From Campylobacterota bacterium (lineage in GTDB: Bacteria; Campylobacterota; Campylobacteria; Campylobacterales; Sulfurimonadaceae), in contig JAADDU010000116.1 of NCBI GenBank assembly GCA_013153755.1, positions 1 to 15,616 on the forward strand: DNA of 15,616 nt, read 5' to 3'. The notes beneath the pieces are model-generated. The model ran no database searches and was not told the DNA's origin. It saw nothing but the letters and a program-made list of their open reading frames with translations. Below, one piece after another: positions 8,180 to 15,194 of the stretch. Both the position numbers and the translations under genes were made by a program. Every line of letters begins with the position of its first letter. Within the stretch, counting starts at the first letter, position 1.

Positions 8180-9013
8180 ATGATAAAAATAATCCAAAAA
8201 CTTTTAAGAGAACCGTTAGTACATTTTTTTATATTAGGTCTTATTTTGTATGTGTATTATGCACAAACACAGGTACAAACTAACACACAAAAAAAAAGTG
8301 TTATAGATATATCCAAGTATGAGATACAGCAGATAAAATCTAAATATAAAAAAGAGTGGGCAAGAGAGATCTCAGAAGTTGAACTTAAAGCTTTAATCAC
8401 ACAAAGGTATTATGATAAAGTTTTACTAGAAGAAGCCTATCTTTTAAATTTACAAAAGCAAGATGAAGTTATATCTAAGAGATTATTAGAGAAGATGCAC
8501 TTTGTTATGTTAAATACTGAGAAGATAATAGAACCAACTCAAAAGCAACTATATGAGTATTATAAAAAAAATATAGTTGATTATTCGGTTGTTAGTTCTA
8601 TCTCTTTTACACATATTTTTTTTAACCTAAATGTTGATAAAAAGAAGTTAGATGCAGTGCTAAAATTACTTAAAACTGTAAAGGTGGATATACAAAGGGT
8701 AGATGGTTTTGGAGATAGTTTTCAAAAATCAACACAGGTTGAAAATATAAACTTTGAAGATGCTAAAGACTTGTTTGGAAATTATTTTGCTTATAAGCTT
8801 TTTAAGTTAAAGAGTGGAGTATGGAACAATGCCATCCGTTCTAAATTTGGAAATCATATTATATATGTAAAAGATAAGAATGTAACAACACCATACACTT
8901 TTGATGAAGTTCAGGGGCGAGTTTATGAAGACTTTATGCAAGAGTTTAAAGACAATATAGAAAAAAAAGCTTACAAGAGAGTGTTATCGTCTTATGAGTT
9001 AAAAGTTGAGTAA
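8180..9013 (+). CDS. Membrane-anchored parvulin-type (PpiC/SurA-like) peptidyl-prolyl cis-trans isomerase
   Basis: The 277-residue product has a short basic N-terminus with the REPLVHFFILG motif and one membrane segment (about 13-28). Then comes a helical SurA/EpsD-like chaperone region (about 45-130, containing LVLEEAY-like and ISKRLLEKM helices). A C-terminal PpiC-like region (about 138-232) ends in the parvulin signature around W215 and SKFGNHIIYV. It is expected to assist folding of exported proteins at the periplasmic face of the inner membrane. I chose ATG 8180 because an earlier in-frame ATG at 8081 would overlap galE by 49 bases and place an extra hydrophobic stretch before the conserved REPLVHF start. 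AGGA at 8176-8179 touches the ATG, so initiation is unusual. It lies six bases before the HupE/UreJ-family gene, a pairing recurrent in Proteobacteria. Several parvulin core positions look degenerate, so isomerase activity is uncertain. Confidence 0.8.
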   Translation: MIKIIQKLLREPLVHFFILGLILYVYYAQTQVQTNTQKKSVIDISKYEIQQIKSKYKKEWAREISEVELKALITQRYYDKVLLEEAYLLNLQKQDEVISKRLLEKMHFVMLNTEKIIEPTQKQLYEYYKKNIVDYSVVSSISFTHIFFNLNVDKKKLDAVLKLLKTVKVDIQRVDGFGDSFQKSTQVENINFEDAKDLFGNYFAYKLFKLKSGVWNNAIRSKFGNHIIYVKDKNVTTPYTFDEVQGRVYEDFMQEFKDNIEKKAYKRVLSSYELKVE

Positions 9014-9019
9014 GTACAA

Positions 9020-9988
9020 ATGTTAAAAATACTACTTTTTATATTTATTTTTATCTCTATGCTAGGAGCACATCAAACAGGTCTTTCTTATATAGATATA
9101 AAAGAAAAAAAAGACCATACTATTGATGTTGTTTATAAAAAACCTTTATCAGATACAAGAGCTCAAAAGATTTACATAAGATATCCTCAAGTTTGTATAG
9201 AAAACTCAAGAGAACCACAAACTATAGTTAATGGTTTTATTATACAGAGGTATAAGCTATGGTGTGGAGATAAAGGGCTTACAAATTCTCGTATTTGGAT
9301 AGATGGGTTACTCGCTAAAGATAGAGGTGTCTTAATCCGTTATGAAAAAGATGCAGTGGTAAATAAGTCTTTACTTAGGTCTACAACACCATTTATGCAG
9401 ATAAATCATAAGAGTACAAGTTTTGAGCTATTTTTAGAGTATGTACATCTAGGTATTGTTCATATTTGGGGTGGTTATGATCACCTTTTGTTTGTTTTAG
9501 CTCTCATAGTTTTGGCTTTAAACATGAGAGCTTTACTTTTTAGTATAACAGCTTTTACTTTATCTCACTCTATAACACTCGCTTGTGGCATACTTGGTAT
9601 TGTTAATGTTGGAGTTGCTTATATAGAGGCGATGATAGCTTTGAGTATCGTTTATTTAGCAAGAGAACTAATTATAGACGAAAAAGATTCTTTTACAAGA
9701 AGGCATCTTGAATTTGTTACATTTACATTTGGTCTTTTACATGGTTTTGGTTTTTCAAGTGTTTTAAGAACTATAGGTTTACCACAAGATGAGATACCAT
9801 TATCACTTTTTGCTTTTAATGTTGGTATTGAGAGTGGTCAAATTTTATTTATCTTTGCTGTTAGTTTAGTATTATATGTTTTGAAAAAATTTATAAAAAA
9901 TTATGATGATAATATTAGGCTTTATTTAGGTTACTTTATCGGTGCTTTATCCTCTTTTTGGCTTATAGATAGAGTTATATCTTTTTAA
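9020..9988 (+). CDS. HupE/UreJ-family membrane protein (putative metal permease)
   Basis: This 322-residue protein has a signal peptide (1 to about 17, LGA-HQ) and a periplasmic domain (about 18-135) with two cysteines, C59 and C82, that could form a disulfide. About six membrane helices follow, with the family's conserved polar residues: H143-x4-H148 and D154-H155 in the HLGIVHIWGGYDHLLF block, H183 in LSHSITL, H241 in LLHGFGFSSVL, and FNVGIESGQ. Short HupE and UreJ proteins are linked to nickel uptake for hydrogenase or urease. This longer form with a periplasmic domain is uncharacterised, and no hydrogenase or urease gene is visible here. It is almost certainly cotranscribed with the isomerase gene six bases upstream, which may help fold its exported domain. 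Metal transport is inferred only from family and histidines. Confidence 0.85.
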   Translation: MLKILLFIFIFISMLGAHQTGLSYIDIKEKKDHTIDVVYKKPLSDTRAQKIYIRYPQVCIENSREPQTIVNGFIIQRYKLWCGDKGLTNSRIWIDGLLAKDRGVLIRYEKDAVVNKSLLRSTTPFMQINHKSTSFELFLEYVHLGIVHIWGGYDHLLFVLALIVLALNMRALLFSITAFTLSHSITLACGILGIVNVGVAYIEAMIALSIVYLARELIIDEKDSFTRRHLEFVTFTFGLLHGFGFSSVLRTIGLPQDEIPLSLFAFNVGIESGQILFIFAVSLVLYVLKKFIKNYDDNIRLYLGYFIGALSSFWLIDRVISF

Positions 9989-9991
9989 AAA

Positions 9992-10000
9992 TGGTATAAT
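9992..10000 (+). promoter_or_regulatory. Extended -10 promoter for the cdsA-dxr-dbpA operon
   Basis: TGGTATAAT is a full TGnTATAAT extended -10 just after the preceding stop codon. It is 16 bases before the cdsA ATG, so the leader would be very short but still hold the AAAGGA Shine-Dalgarno (10006-10011). The -35 region (around 9975, TTATAT) is weak. Confidence 0.6.
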
Positions 10001-10016
10001 TTTACAAAGGAAAAAT

Positions 10017-10781
10017 ATGGGATTTTTTAAAGCATTTAGTTCAAATAAACAGAGGGTTAAAACAGGTTTTGCTCTTCTTGGTGTTATCTTACTTGTTGGC
10101 TTGATTGATAACTTTTTTGTTATGTGGGCATTTTTAGGTCTTGTTTATATTATAGCATTTATGGAGGCTTTAAAACTTTTTGGCATAAGAGATACATCTT
10201 TAGTCTTTTATGCTCTTGGTCTTTGGGTTTTAGCTGGTATCTATCCGTATGGTGATGACCTTTTTGTTTTAGCTGGTGTAGCTTATGCTAGTGCAGTTGC
10301 TTTTAATCCTAAACTTACTTGGAAAAACTTTTTTCCATTTATCTACCCTAGTGCAGGGATGCTATTTATCTTAAGTATGTATCAAGAGTATGGTGTCATC
10401 TCTCTTCTTTGGCTCTTAGTTTTAGTAGCTATGACAGATGTTGGAGCATATACAGTTGGTAAAAATATAGGTAAAACACCATTTTGTCAAACAAGTCCAA
10501 ACAAAACTATGGAGGGTGTTATAGGTGGTATCACTGTAGCAACCATAAGTGGTATGTTTTTGGGTCTTAGCATAGTTGATTGGCATATCTCTTTTATCAT
10601 CTCTTTTATGGTTGCTACTAGTTCTATATTTGGTGATTTGTTTGAGAGTAGTTTAAAACGCTCAGCTGGAGTAAAAGATAGTGGTAATATTCTTCCAGGT
10701 CATGGTGGTGTTTTAGATAGAACAGATGGTTACCTTTTTGGTGCTATTGTGATGCTTGTACTACTTCGTGGACTAGTTTAG
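10017..10781 (+). CDS. cdsA: Phosphatidate cytidylyltransferase (CDP-diglyceride synthase)
   Basis: CdsA makes CDP-diacylglycerol from phosphatidate and CTP in the inner membrane, the branch point to phosphatidylethanolamine and phosphatidylglycerol. The 254-residue protein is mostly hydrophobic helices. Its C-terminus carries the family signature around residues 211-237 (SSLKR, GVKD, LPGHGG, LDRTD), with the earlier MTDVGAY (D141) and SPNKTMEG segments that form the metal and CTP site. Its length is slightly below the 270-285 usual in enterics and normal for Campylobacterota. The ATG at 10017 follows AAAGGA at 10006-10011. Its stop shares one base with the dxr GTG start (TAGTG). The cdsA-dxr pairing is common in this phylum. 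Confidence 0.96.
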   Translation: MGFFKAFSSNKQRVKTGFALLGVILLVGLIDNFFVMWAFLGLVYIIAFMEALKLFGIRDTSLVFYALGLWVLAGIYPYGDDLFVLAGVAYASAVAFNPKLTWKNFFPFIYPSAGMLFILSMYQEYGVISLLWLLVLVAMTDVGAYTVGKNIGKTPFCQTSPNKTMEGVIGGITVATISGMFLGLSIVDWHISFIISFMVATSSIFGDLFESSLKRSAGVKDSGNILPGHGGVLDRTDGYLFGAIVMLVLLRGLV

Positions 10782-11854
10782 TGGTTTTACTTGGCTCAAC
10801 AGGTTCTATAGGGGTCAATACCCTAGAAGTTGCAAAAAGATTTAACATAGATGTTGAAGTTTTGGTGTGTGGAAAAAATATAGAGCTTTTAAATAAGCAG
10901 ATAAAAGAGCATAAACCTAAAGTTGTTGTTATCTCAGATGCTAAAGAGATAGCTAAAGTACAACATAACAAAGTTTTTTCAGGTTTAGATGCAATACTTA
11001 GAGTCATAGAAGACTCATCTTCAGAGTTAGTTGTAAATGCACTTGTAGGTTTTTTAGGTTTATCACCAACTCTAAAAGCTCTTGAGTGTAATAAAAAAGT
11101 AGCACTTGCAAACAAAGAGTCACTTGTGGCTTGTGGAGCTTTTATAGATACGAGTAAAATCCAACCTATAGATAGTGAACATTTTGGACTTTGGTATCTT
11201 ATGCAAGATAGACCGGTAAACAAGATGATTATAACTGCAAGTGGTGGAGCATTTCGTGATTGGGATATAAAAAAACTTCAAAATGCGACCTTAGCAGATA
11301 CTCAAAAACATCCAAACTGGTCGATGGGACAAAAGATAACTATAGATAGTGCTACCATGGTTAATAAAATGTTTGAACTACTAGAAGCTAGATGGCTTTT
11401 TGGGGTAGGGGAGTATGATGCCATGATAGAGACAAAGTCACTTATCCATGCCCTTATAGACTTTAAAGATGGCTCAACTACTGCACATTTTGCTAACGCA
11501 TCTATGCAACTTCCTATAGCTTATGCACTTGATGAAAAGATGGATGATAATATCTTAAGTCATGTAGATTTGTTAAGTGTCGCTTCATTAGAATTTCGTG
11601 AGATAACAACAGATAGGTATCCAATCTGGCAGATAAAAAAAGAGCTTTTAGATAACCCCATACGAGGTGTTGTTATAAATGCAGCAAATGAAGTTGCTAT
11701 AGAGAGATTTGTAAACAAAGAGATAGGTTTTATGGATATTAGTAAAACTATCATCGAGGCATTTGAAGAATTTACTCAGATACCTAAAAATATAGATGAT
11801 GTATTTGCTTTAGATAAAGAGGTACGAATAAAAATAAAATCAAAGGTTTTGTAG
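10781..11854 (+). CDS. dxr: 1-deoxy-D-xylulose 5-phosphate reductoisomerase
   Basis: Dxr (IspC) converts DXP to 2-C-methyl-D-erythritol 4-phosphate using NADPH, the committed step of the non-mevalonate isoprenoid pathway. The 357-residue protein has the GSTGSIG nucleotide-binding motif at 5-11, ANKESLVACG, metal ligands D131 and E133 in DSEH, the flexible-loop ITASGGAFRD, HPNWSMGQKITIDSATMVNK, and E202 in LLEARWLFG. The start is GTG at 10781, sharing its G with the cdsA stop. It puts the nucleotide motif at residue 5, as in related short versions, but has no strong Shine-Dalgarno, so it probably depends on reinitiation after cdsA. After DSEH the sequence reads FGLWYLM instead of the more usual NAIFQ-type continuation. 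The stop overlaps the dbpA start by one base. Confidence 0.96.
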   Translation: MVLLGSTGSIGVNTLEVAKRFNIDVEVLVCGKNIELLNKQIKEHKPKVVVISDAKEIAKVQHNKVFSGLDAILRVIEDSSSELVVNALVGFLGLSPTLKALECNKKVALANKESLVACGAFIDTSKIQPIDSEHFGLWYLMQDRPVNKMIITASGGAFRDWDIKKLQNATLADTQKHPNWSMGQKITIDSATMVNKMFELLEARWLFGVGEYDAMIETKSLIHALIDFKDGSTTAHFANASMQLPIAYALDEKMDDNILSHVDLLSVASLEFREITTDRYPIWQIKKELLDNPIRGVVINAANEVAIERFVNKEIGFMDISKTIIEAFEEFTQIPKNIDDVFALDKEVRIKIKSKVL

Positions 11855-13227
11855 TGGAAAATACTCAACAAGATAGCTTTTCAAATCTTCAATTATCAAA
11901 AGAGATGATAAATAATTTAGATGCAATGGGTTATAAGAAAATGACACCTATTCAAGCAGATGCACTACCTTTTATACTTAAGGGAAAAGATGTCTTAGCA
12001 CAAGCAAAAACTGGTTCAGGAAAAACAGCAACCTTTGGCATCGGGATTTTAGAGTCTTTAGATGTTAAAAAGTTCCGTGTTCAGTCTTTGATTTTATGTC
12101 CAACAAGAGAGTTGGCAGATCAAGTTGCAAAAGAGCTTAGACAAATCGCGAAATTTAAACATAATATCAAGATTCTTATCCTTTGTGGAGGGGAATCGTT
12201 TGGTAAACAGTTAAATTCACTTTCTCATCAAGCCCATATAATTGTAGCAACCCCTGGTAGAGTTTTAAAGCATCTAAAGAAAGAAAGTTTAGAATTGTCA
12301 CATCTAAAAACATTGGTATTAGATGAAGCTGATAGAATGCTAGATATGGGATTTTCTTTAGAGATTGAGGAGGTTTTATCTTTTGTACCAAAACAAAAAC
12401 AAACACTTCTCTTTTCTGCTACATATACAGAAGAGATTTTAAATATTAGCAAGTCTTTGCAAGTAGATGCAGTGAGTGTTAAGAGCATCTCTGGTGAAAA
12501 ATCAAATAACATCATACAAAGATTTTATGAAACAAATAATAAGCTAAAAACACTTGTAAATATATTTTCAAATTTTAAACCAACTAATGTTATTGTTTTT
12601 ACAAATACAAAACTTCAAGCACAAGAGTTAGCAAAAAGTTTACAAGATTTAAAGATAGATGCTTTAGCTATACATGGAGATTTAGAACAGTATGAAAGAG
12701 TTGATGTTTTAGTTCAGTTTGCAAATAAAAGTTGCCCTATCCTTGTTGCGACAGATGTAGCAGCACGAGGCCTAGATATAAAAGAGTTGTCCATGGTTAT
12801 AAACTATGATATACCTCATGATAAAGAGACTTATACTCATCGTATAGGAAGAACAGCAAGAGCAGGTTTGGATGGTTTAGCTTTTAGTCTTTTTGAGGAG
12901 AATGAACTCCAAAAGGCTGATGAATATAGAGATGATGATGTTTTGTTTGAAGATGCAAATATATTAAAAACTACACAAAATTTTGAGATGAAACCACAGA
13001 ATGTAACTCTTGTCATAGAGGGTGGTAAGAAAGACAAACTTAGAGCAGGTGATATTTTAGGAGCATTAACATCAGATGCTACTTTAAAAGGCTCAGATAT
13101 AGGTAAAATCGATATATATGATAGACAAAGCTATGTTGCTATCAAGAGAAAATATATAGATGAGGCATATAAAAAATTAAAACATACAAAGATAAAAGCT
13201 AAAAAATTCTCTGTTTGGATAGTTTAA
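11854..13227 (+). CDS. dbpA: DbpA-type DEAD-box ATP-dependent RNA helicase
   Basis: DbpA is an RNA helicase acting on 23S rRNA (hairpin 92) during 50S subunit assembly. At 457 residues this protein matches E. coli DbpA in length. Motifs in order: Q-motif (TPIQ, 31-34), I (AKTGSGKT, 51-58), Ia (PTRELA), TPGR, II (DEAD, 157-160), III (SAT, 188-190), V (ATDVAARGLD, about 299-308) and VI (HRIGRTAR, 329-336). The C-terminal domain (about 384-457) has the DbpA RNA-binding RRM-like features GGKKDKLRAGDILGALT, IGKIDIYD and KIKAKKFSV. The start is GTG at 11854, with AAAGG at 11842-11846 seven bases upstream and one base shared with the dxr stop. Placing a ribosome-assembly helicase behind cdsA and dxr suggests growth-linked expression; no functional link is implied. 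Confidence 0.94.
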   Translation: MENTQQDSFSNLQLSKEMINNLDAMGYKKMTPIQADALPFILKGKDVLAQAKTGSGKTATFGIGILESLDVKKFRVQSLILCPTRELADQVAKELRQIAKFKHNIKILILCGGESFGKQLNSLSHQAHIIVATPGRVLKHLKKESLELSHLKTLVLDEADRMLDMGFSLEIEEVLSFVPKQKQTLLFSATYTEEILNISKSLQVDAVSVKSISGEKSNNIIQRFYETNNKLKTLVNIFSNFKPTNVIVFTNTKLQAQELAKSLQDLKIDALAIHGDLEQYERVDVLVQFANKSCPILVATDVAARGLDIKELSMVINYDIPHDKETYTHRIGRTARAGLDGLAFSLFEENELQKADEYRDDDVLFEDANILKTTQNFEMKPQNVTLVIEGGKKDKLRAGDILGALTSDATLKGSDIGKIDIYDRQSYVAIKRKYIDEAYKKLKHTKIKAKKFSVWIV

Positions 13228-13245
13228 AAAGTTTTACACTATAAT
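13215..13245 (+). promoter_or_regulatory. Sigma-70-type promoter for the GAF operon
   Basis: TATAAT at 13240-13245 is a perfect -10, and TTGGAT at 13215-13220 (overlapping the last codons of dbpA) is a possible -35 with a 19-base spacer. Transcription would start near 13252, giving a leader of about 20 bases that contains the AGGAG ribosome site. This argues that the GAF genes form a separate transcription unit from dbpA. Confidence 0.6.
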
Positions 13246-13262
13246 AGAGTGAAAATTTATAC

Positions 13263-13267
13263 AGGAG
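13263..13267 (+). promoter_or_regulatory. Ribosome binding site fixing the start of the first GAF gene
   Basis: AGGAG sits five bases before the ATG at 13273. This favours that start over the in-frame GTG at 13249, which overlaps the expected transcription start region and has no Shine-Dalgarno. Confidence 0.75.
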
Positions 13268-13272
13268 ATTTT

Positions 13273-13773
13273 ATGTATAAGGCTAATACTTATGCCAAAT
13301 TGGCTGATTTTGGGAAGACATTACTAGATAAAACATCTATAATAGATGGACTTCCCCATATCTCAAAACATGCAAAAGAGATAGTGATGGCTGAGAGATG
13401 TTCTATCTTTATAAATGATTTTAAGCATAATGAGTTATGGACAACTATCTCTGATGGAGTAGATAAAATAGTTTTAGACTCACACAAAGGTATAGTCGGT
13501 CATACTATAGATACTAAAAAGCCAATAATCGCAAATGAACCATATAAAAATCCAAATTTTTGTTCAGAGATTGATGAAAAAACAGGTTTTGTCACTGAAA
13601 ATTTAGCAACTGTACCCATCTTTAATGCTAACAGAGAAGTCATAGGTGTTCTTGAACTTTTAAATAAATACGGTGGTTTTAACGATAAGGATATTAAGTT
13701 TATGGTATTTTTTGCTCATTATATTAGTGGATTTTTAGAGTTAGTAAGTTTATGTGAAAATGATAAGAAATAG
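13273..13773 (+). CDS. Stand-alone GAF-domain protein (first of a tandem pair)
   Basis: The 166-residue product is essentially one GAF domain (about 20-158) with no output domain. Visible GAF landmarks are the ERCSIFI strand (41-47), the GIVGHT turn, the TGFVTENLATVPIF segment and the VIGVLELLNK strand. N131-K132-x3-F136-x3-D140 matches most of the NKFDE motif found in cyclic-nucleotide-binding GAF domains, but Ile replaces the final Glu. Ligand binding (cyclic nucleotide, other small molecule or none) cannot be decided by eye. Cysteines C43, C97 and C161 are present. It is followed eight bases later by a paralogue, about half identical by eye, and is the first gene of the three-gene operon. 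A role as a small sensory or adaptor subunit is inference. Confidence 0.85.
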   Translation: MYKANTYAKLADFGKTLLDKTSIIDGLPHISKHAKEIVMAERCSIFINDFKHNELWTTISDGVDKIVLDSHKGIVGHTIDTKKPIIANEPYKNPNFCSEIDEKTGFVTENLATVPIFNANREVIGVLELLNKYGGFNDKDIKFMVFFAHYISGFLELVSLCENDKK

Positions 13774-13781
13774 GGTTAATA

Positions 13782-14264
13782 ATGAATAAAAAGTATTATA
13801 TAGCAGAGTTTGGTAAAAAATTAATGGCTCTTGAAGATATAGAAAATGTGTTAAAACTTATATCTGATGAAGCAAAAGGGCTAGTAAATGCAGATAGATG
13901 TTCTATATTTATCGTAGATGCACAGGAAAAAATACTTTGGACAAAACATAGTGATGGTATTGGTCGTATAGTTATTTCTTTAAACTCTGGTATAGTTGGA
14001 GATACTTATCAGACACAAAAAGCATATATAGTAAATAACCCATATAAAGATATTAGATTTTTACCAAGCATAGATAAGAAAAGTGGGTTTAAAACTAAAA
14101 ATATGTTAACTGTCCCTATATTTAACTCTAAAAGAGATGTGATAGGTATTATTCAGTTATTGAATAAATCTCGTAGTGATTTTAATGAGAATGATTTAGA
14201 TACTCTTGCTTTTTTTGCGAACTATGTAAGTGGTAGTTTAGAATTAGCTCTTATGGATGGTTAA
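13782..14264 (+). CDS. Stand-alone GAF-domain protein (second of a tandem pair)
   Basis: This 160-residue single-domain GAF protein is paralogous to its upstream neighbour. They share ADRCSIFI versus AERCSIFI, LW-T, SDG, GIVG-T, NPYK versus EPYK, the TVPIFN segment, VIG and the closing FFA-Y-SG-LEL helix. N128-K129-x4-F134-x3-D138 again resembles the NKFDE motif, with Leu in place of the final Glu. No DNA-binding, GGDEF, kinase or membrane part is attached. The ATG at 13782 has AGGG (13772-13775) six bases upstream, overlapping the previous stop. Its last eight bases overlap the start of the methyltransferase-like gene, implying coupled translation. The pair looks like a local gene duplication; whether the products form a heterodimer is a guess. 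Confidence 0.86.
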   Translation: MNKKYYIAEFGKKLMALEDIENVLKLISDEAKGLVNADRCSIFIVDAQEKILWTKHSDGIGRIVISLNSGIVGDTYQTQKAYIVNNPYKDIRFLPSIDKKSGFKTKNMLTVPIFNSKRDVIGIIQLLNKSRSDFNENDLDTLAFFANYVSGSLELALMDG

Positions 14265-15138
14265 TCTCAAAAACAAGAGTTCTTTAAAGATATTAAAGTC
14301 TTTTGAGACTTTGGATATAGATGCTAAGAGAAGTATAAAAGTAGAATTTTTACAAACAGATATAGATAAACTTGGATATAAGTTTCTAACTGATTTAGCT
14401 CAAATCTTTTTTATGAAGATTGTAAGTATTGTATCTAAAAAGGATACTGTTGAAGTAGAATTTTATAAGCTAGATAAAAGCTCATCTTTTCATAAAGTAG
14501 ATGACAAAACCCATGAAAAATATGGTATAGATAGTGAGTTTTTTGCTATAGACAAGGCTAAAGAGGTTACTTTTTTATACTATTATATTCAAGCGCTTAA
14601 TTTTGTAAATCTTCAAAATAAAAAGAAGATTTTAAACCTTGGCATAAACAAAGGTGATGAATTTCAAATCATAAAAAACATACTAACTCAAGATGATTTT
14701 TATGCTAAAGAGTTTGTTGGTGTTGATTATTCACTCTCTGCTATTGGATTTGCAAAAGAGAAGATGATAGATGAAAATATAAACTTTTTATGTCATGACA
14801 TAAATACACTTGATGAGGTTATAGAAGATAAGTTTGATCTTATTATATCTATAGGAACACTTCAAAGCTCAAATATTAATTTTAACCAAACATTTATGAA
14901 GATTTATCAAAATTATCTCAGTAAAGAAGGAGCTATTATACTTGGTTTTCCAAACTGTAGATGGATAGATAAAGAGATGATATATGGAGCAAAAACACCA
15001 AATTATAATTTTAGTGAGATGGGACTTGTTTTAAAAGATATACATTTTTGTAAAAAATACTTACAACAAAAAGGTTATAGAGTTGTTATAACTGGAAAAG
15101 AGTATCTGTTTTTAAGTGCTAGAAAAATTGTAAGGTAG
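14257..15138 (+). CDS. Class I SAM-dependent methyltransferase-like protein
   Basis: The C-terminal half of this 293-residue protein follows the Rossmann-type methyltransferase order: motif I region ILNLGINKG (125-133), VGVDYS with acidic D157, the HDIN segment around D181, FDLIISIGTLQ (193-203), and the LSKEGAIILGFPN strand (about 221-233). Motif I is atypical: the usual DxGxGxG reads N-L-G-I-N-K-G, so the first acidic residue and one glycine are replaced. The substrate is unknown. The N-terminal 110 residues (helical, with a beta segment VEVEFYKLD) match nothing I recognise. The ATG at 14257 overlaps the preceding GAF gene by eight bases in another frame and has only a weak ribosome site (GGATGG region), so coupling is likely. 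Substrate and activity cannot be read from sequence; the altered motif I could mean lost catalysis. Confidence 0.75.
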   Translation: MVNLKNKSSLKILKSFETLDIDAKRSIKVEFLQTDIDKLGYKFLTDLAQIFFMKIVSIVSKKDTVEVEFYKLDKSSSFHKVDDKTHEKYGIDSEFFAIDKAKEVTFLYYYIQALNFVNLQNKKKILNLGINKGDEFQIIKNILTQDDFYAKEFVGVDYSLSAIGFAKEKMIDENINFLCHDINTLDEVIEDKFDLIISIGTLQSSNINFNQTFMKIYQNYLSKEGAIILGFPNCRWIDKEMIYGAKTPNYNFSEMGLVLKDIHFCKKYLQQKGYRVVITGKEYLFLSARKIVR

Positions 15139-15140
15139 AT

Positions 15141-15177
15141 AAAAAAAGACATCTCCATCCAAAAAAGAATGGAAATG
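15141..15177 (-). terminator. Rho-independent terminator of rplM-rpsI
   Basis: On the minus strand, CATTTCCAT (15177-15169) pairs with ATGGAGATG (15158-15150): nine pairs with one G-U, around a ten-base loop. TCTTTTTTT (15149-15141) follows. It starts 17 bases after the rpsI stop. The plus-strand side lacks a U-tract, so it is not an evident terminator for the methyltransferase gene. An alternative pairing uses ATCTCCA at 15195-15189 with TGGAGAT at 15157-15151. Confidence 0.82.
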
Positions 15178-15194
15178 CTTGTATATAGTGGAGA

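Noticed and set aside
10744..11223. A 159-codon open frame on the minus strand
   Set aside because: It lies entirely opposite the 3' end of cdsA and the first part of dxr, both certain genes, and its product shows no recognisable motif; it is an antisense shadow.
12176..12515. Two minus-strand open frames inside dbpA
   Set aside because: They overlap each other and the helicase motifs on the other strand and have no coding features of their own.
13249..13272. GTG 13249 as the start of the first GAF protein
   Set aside because: It sits four bases after the -10 element, in the expected transcription start region, and lacks a Shine-Dalgarno, whereas ATG 13273 has AGGAG at the right distance.
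13249..14264. The GAF pair as one gene broken by a frameshift
   Set aside because: Each half is a complete GAF domain with its own start, ribosome site and stop, and the two align to each other end to end, so duplication explains them better.
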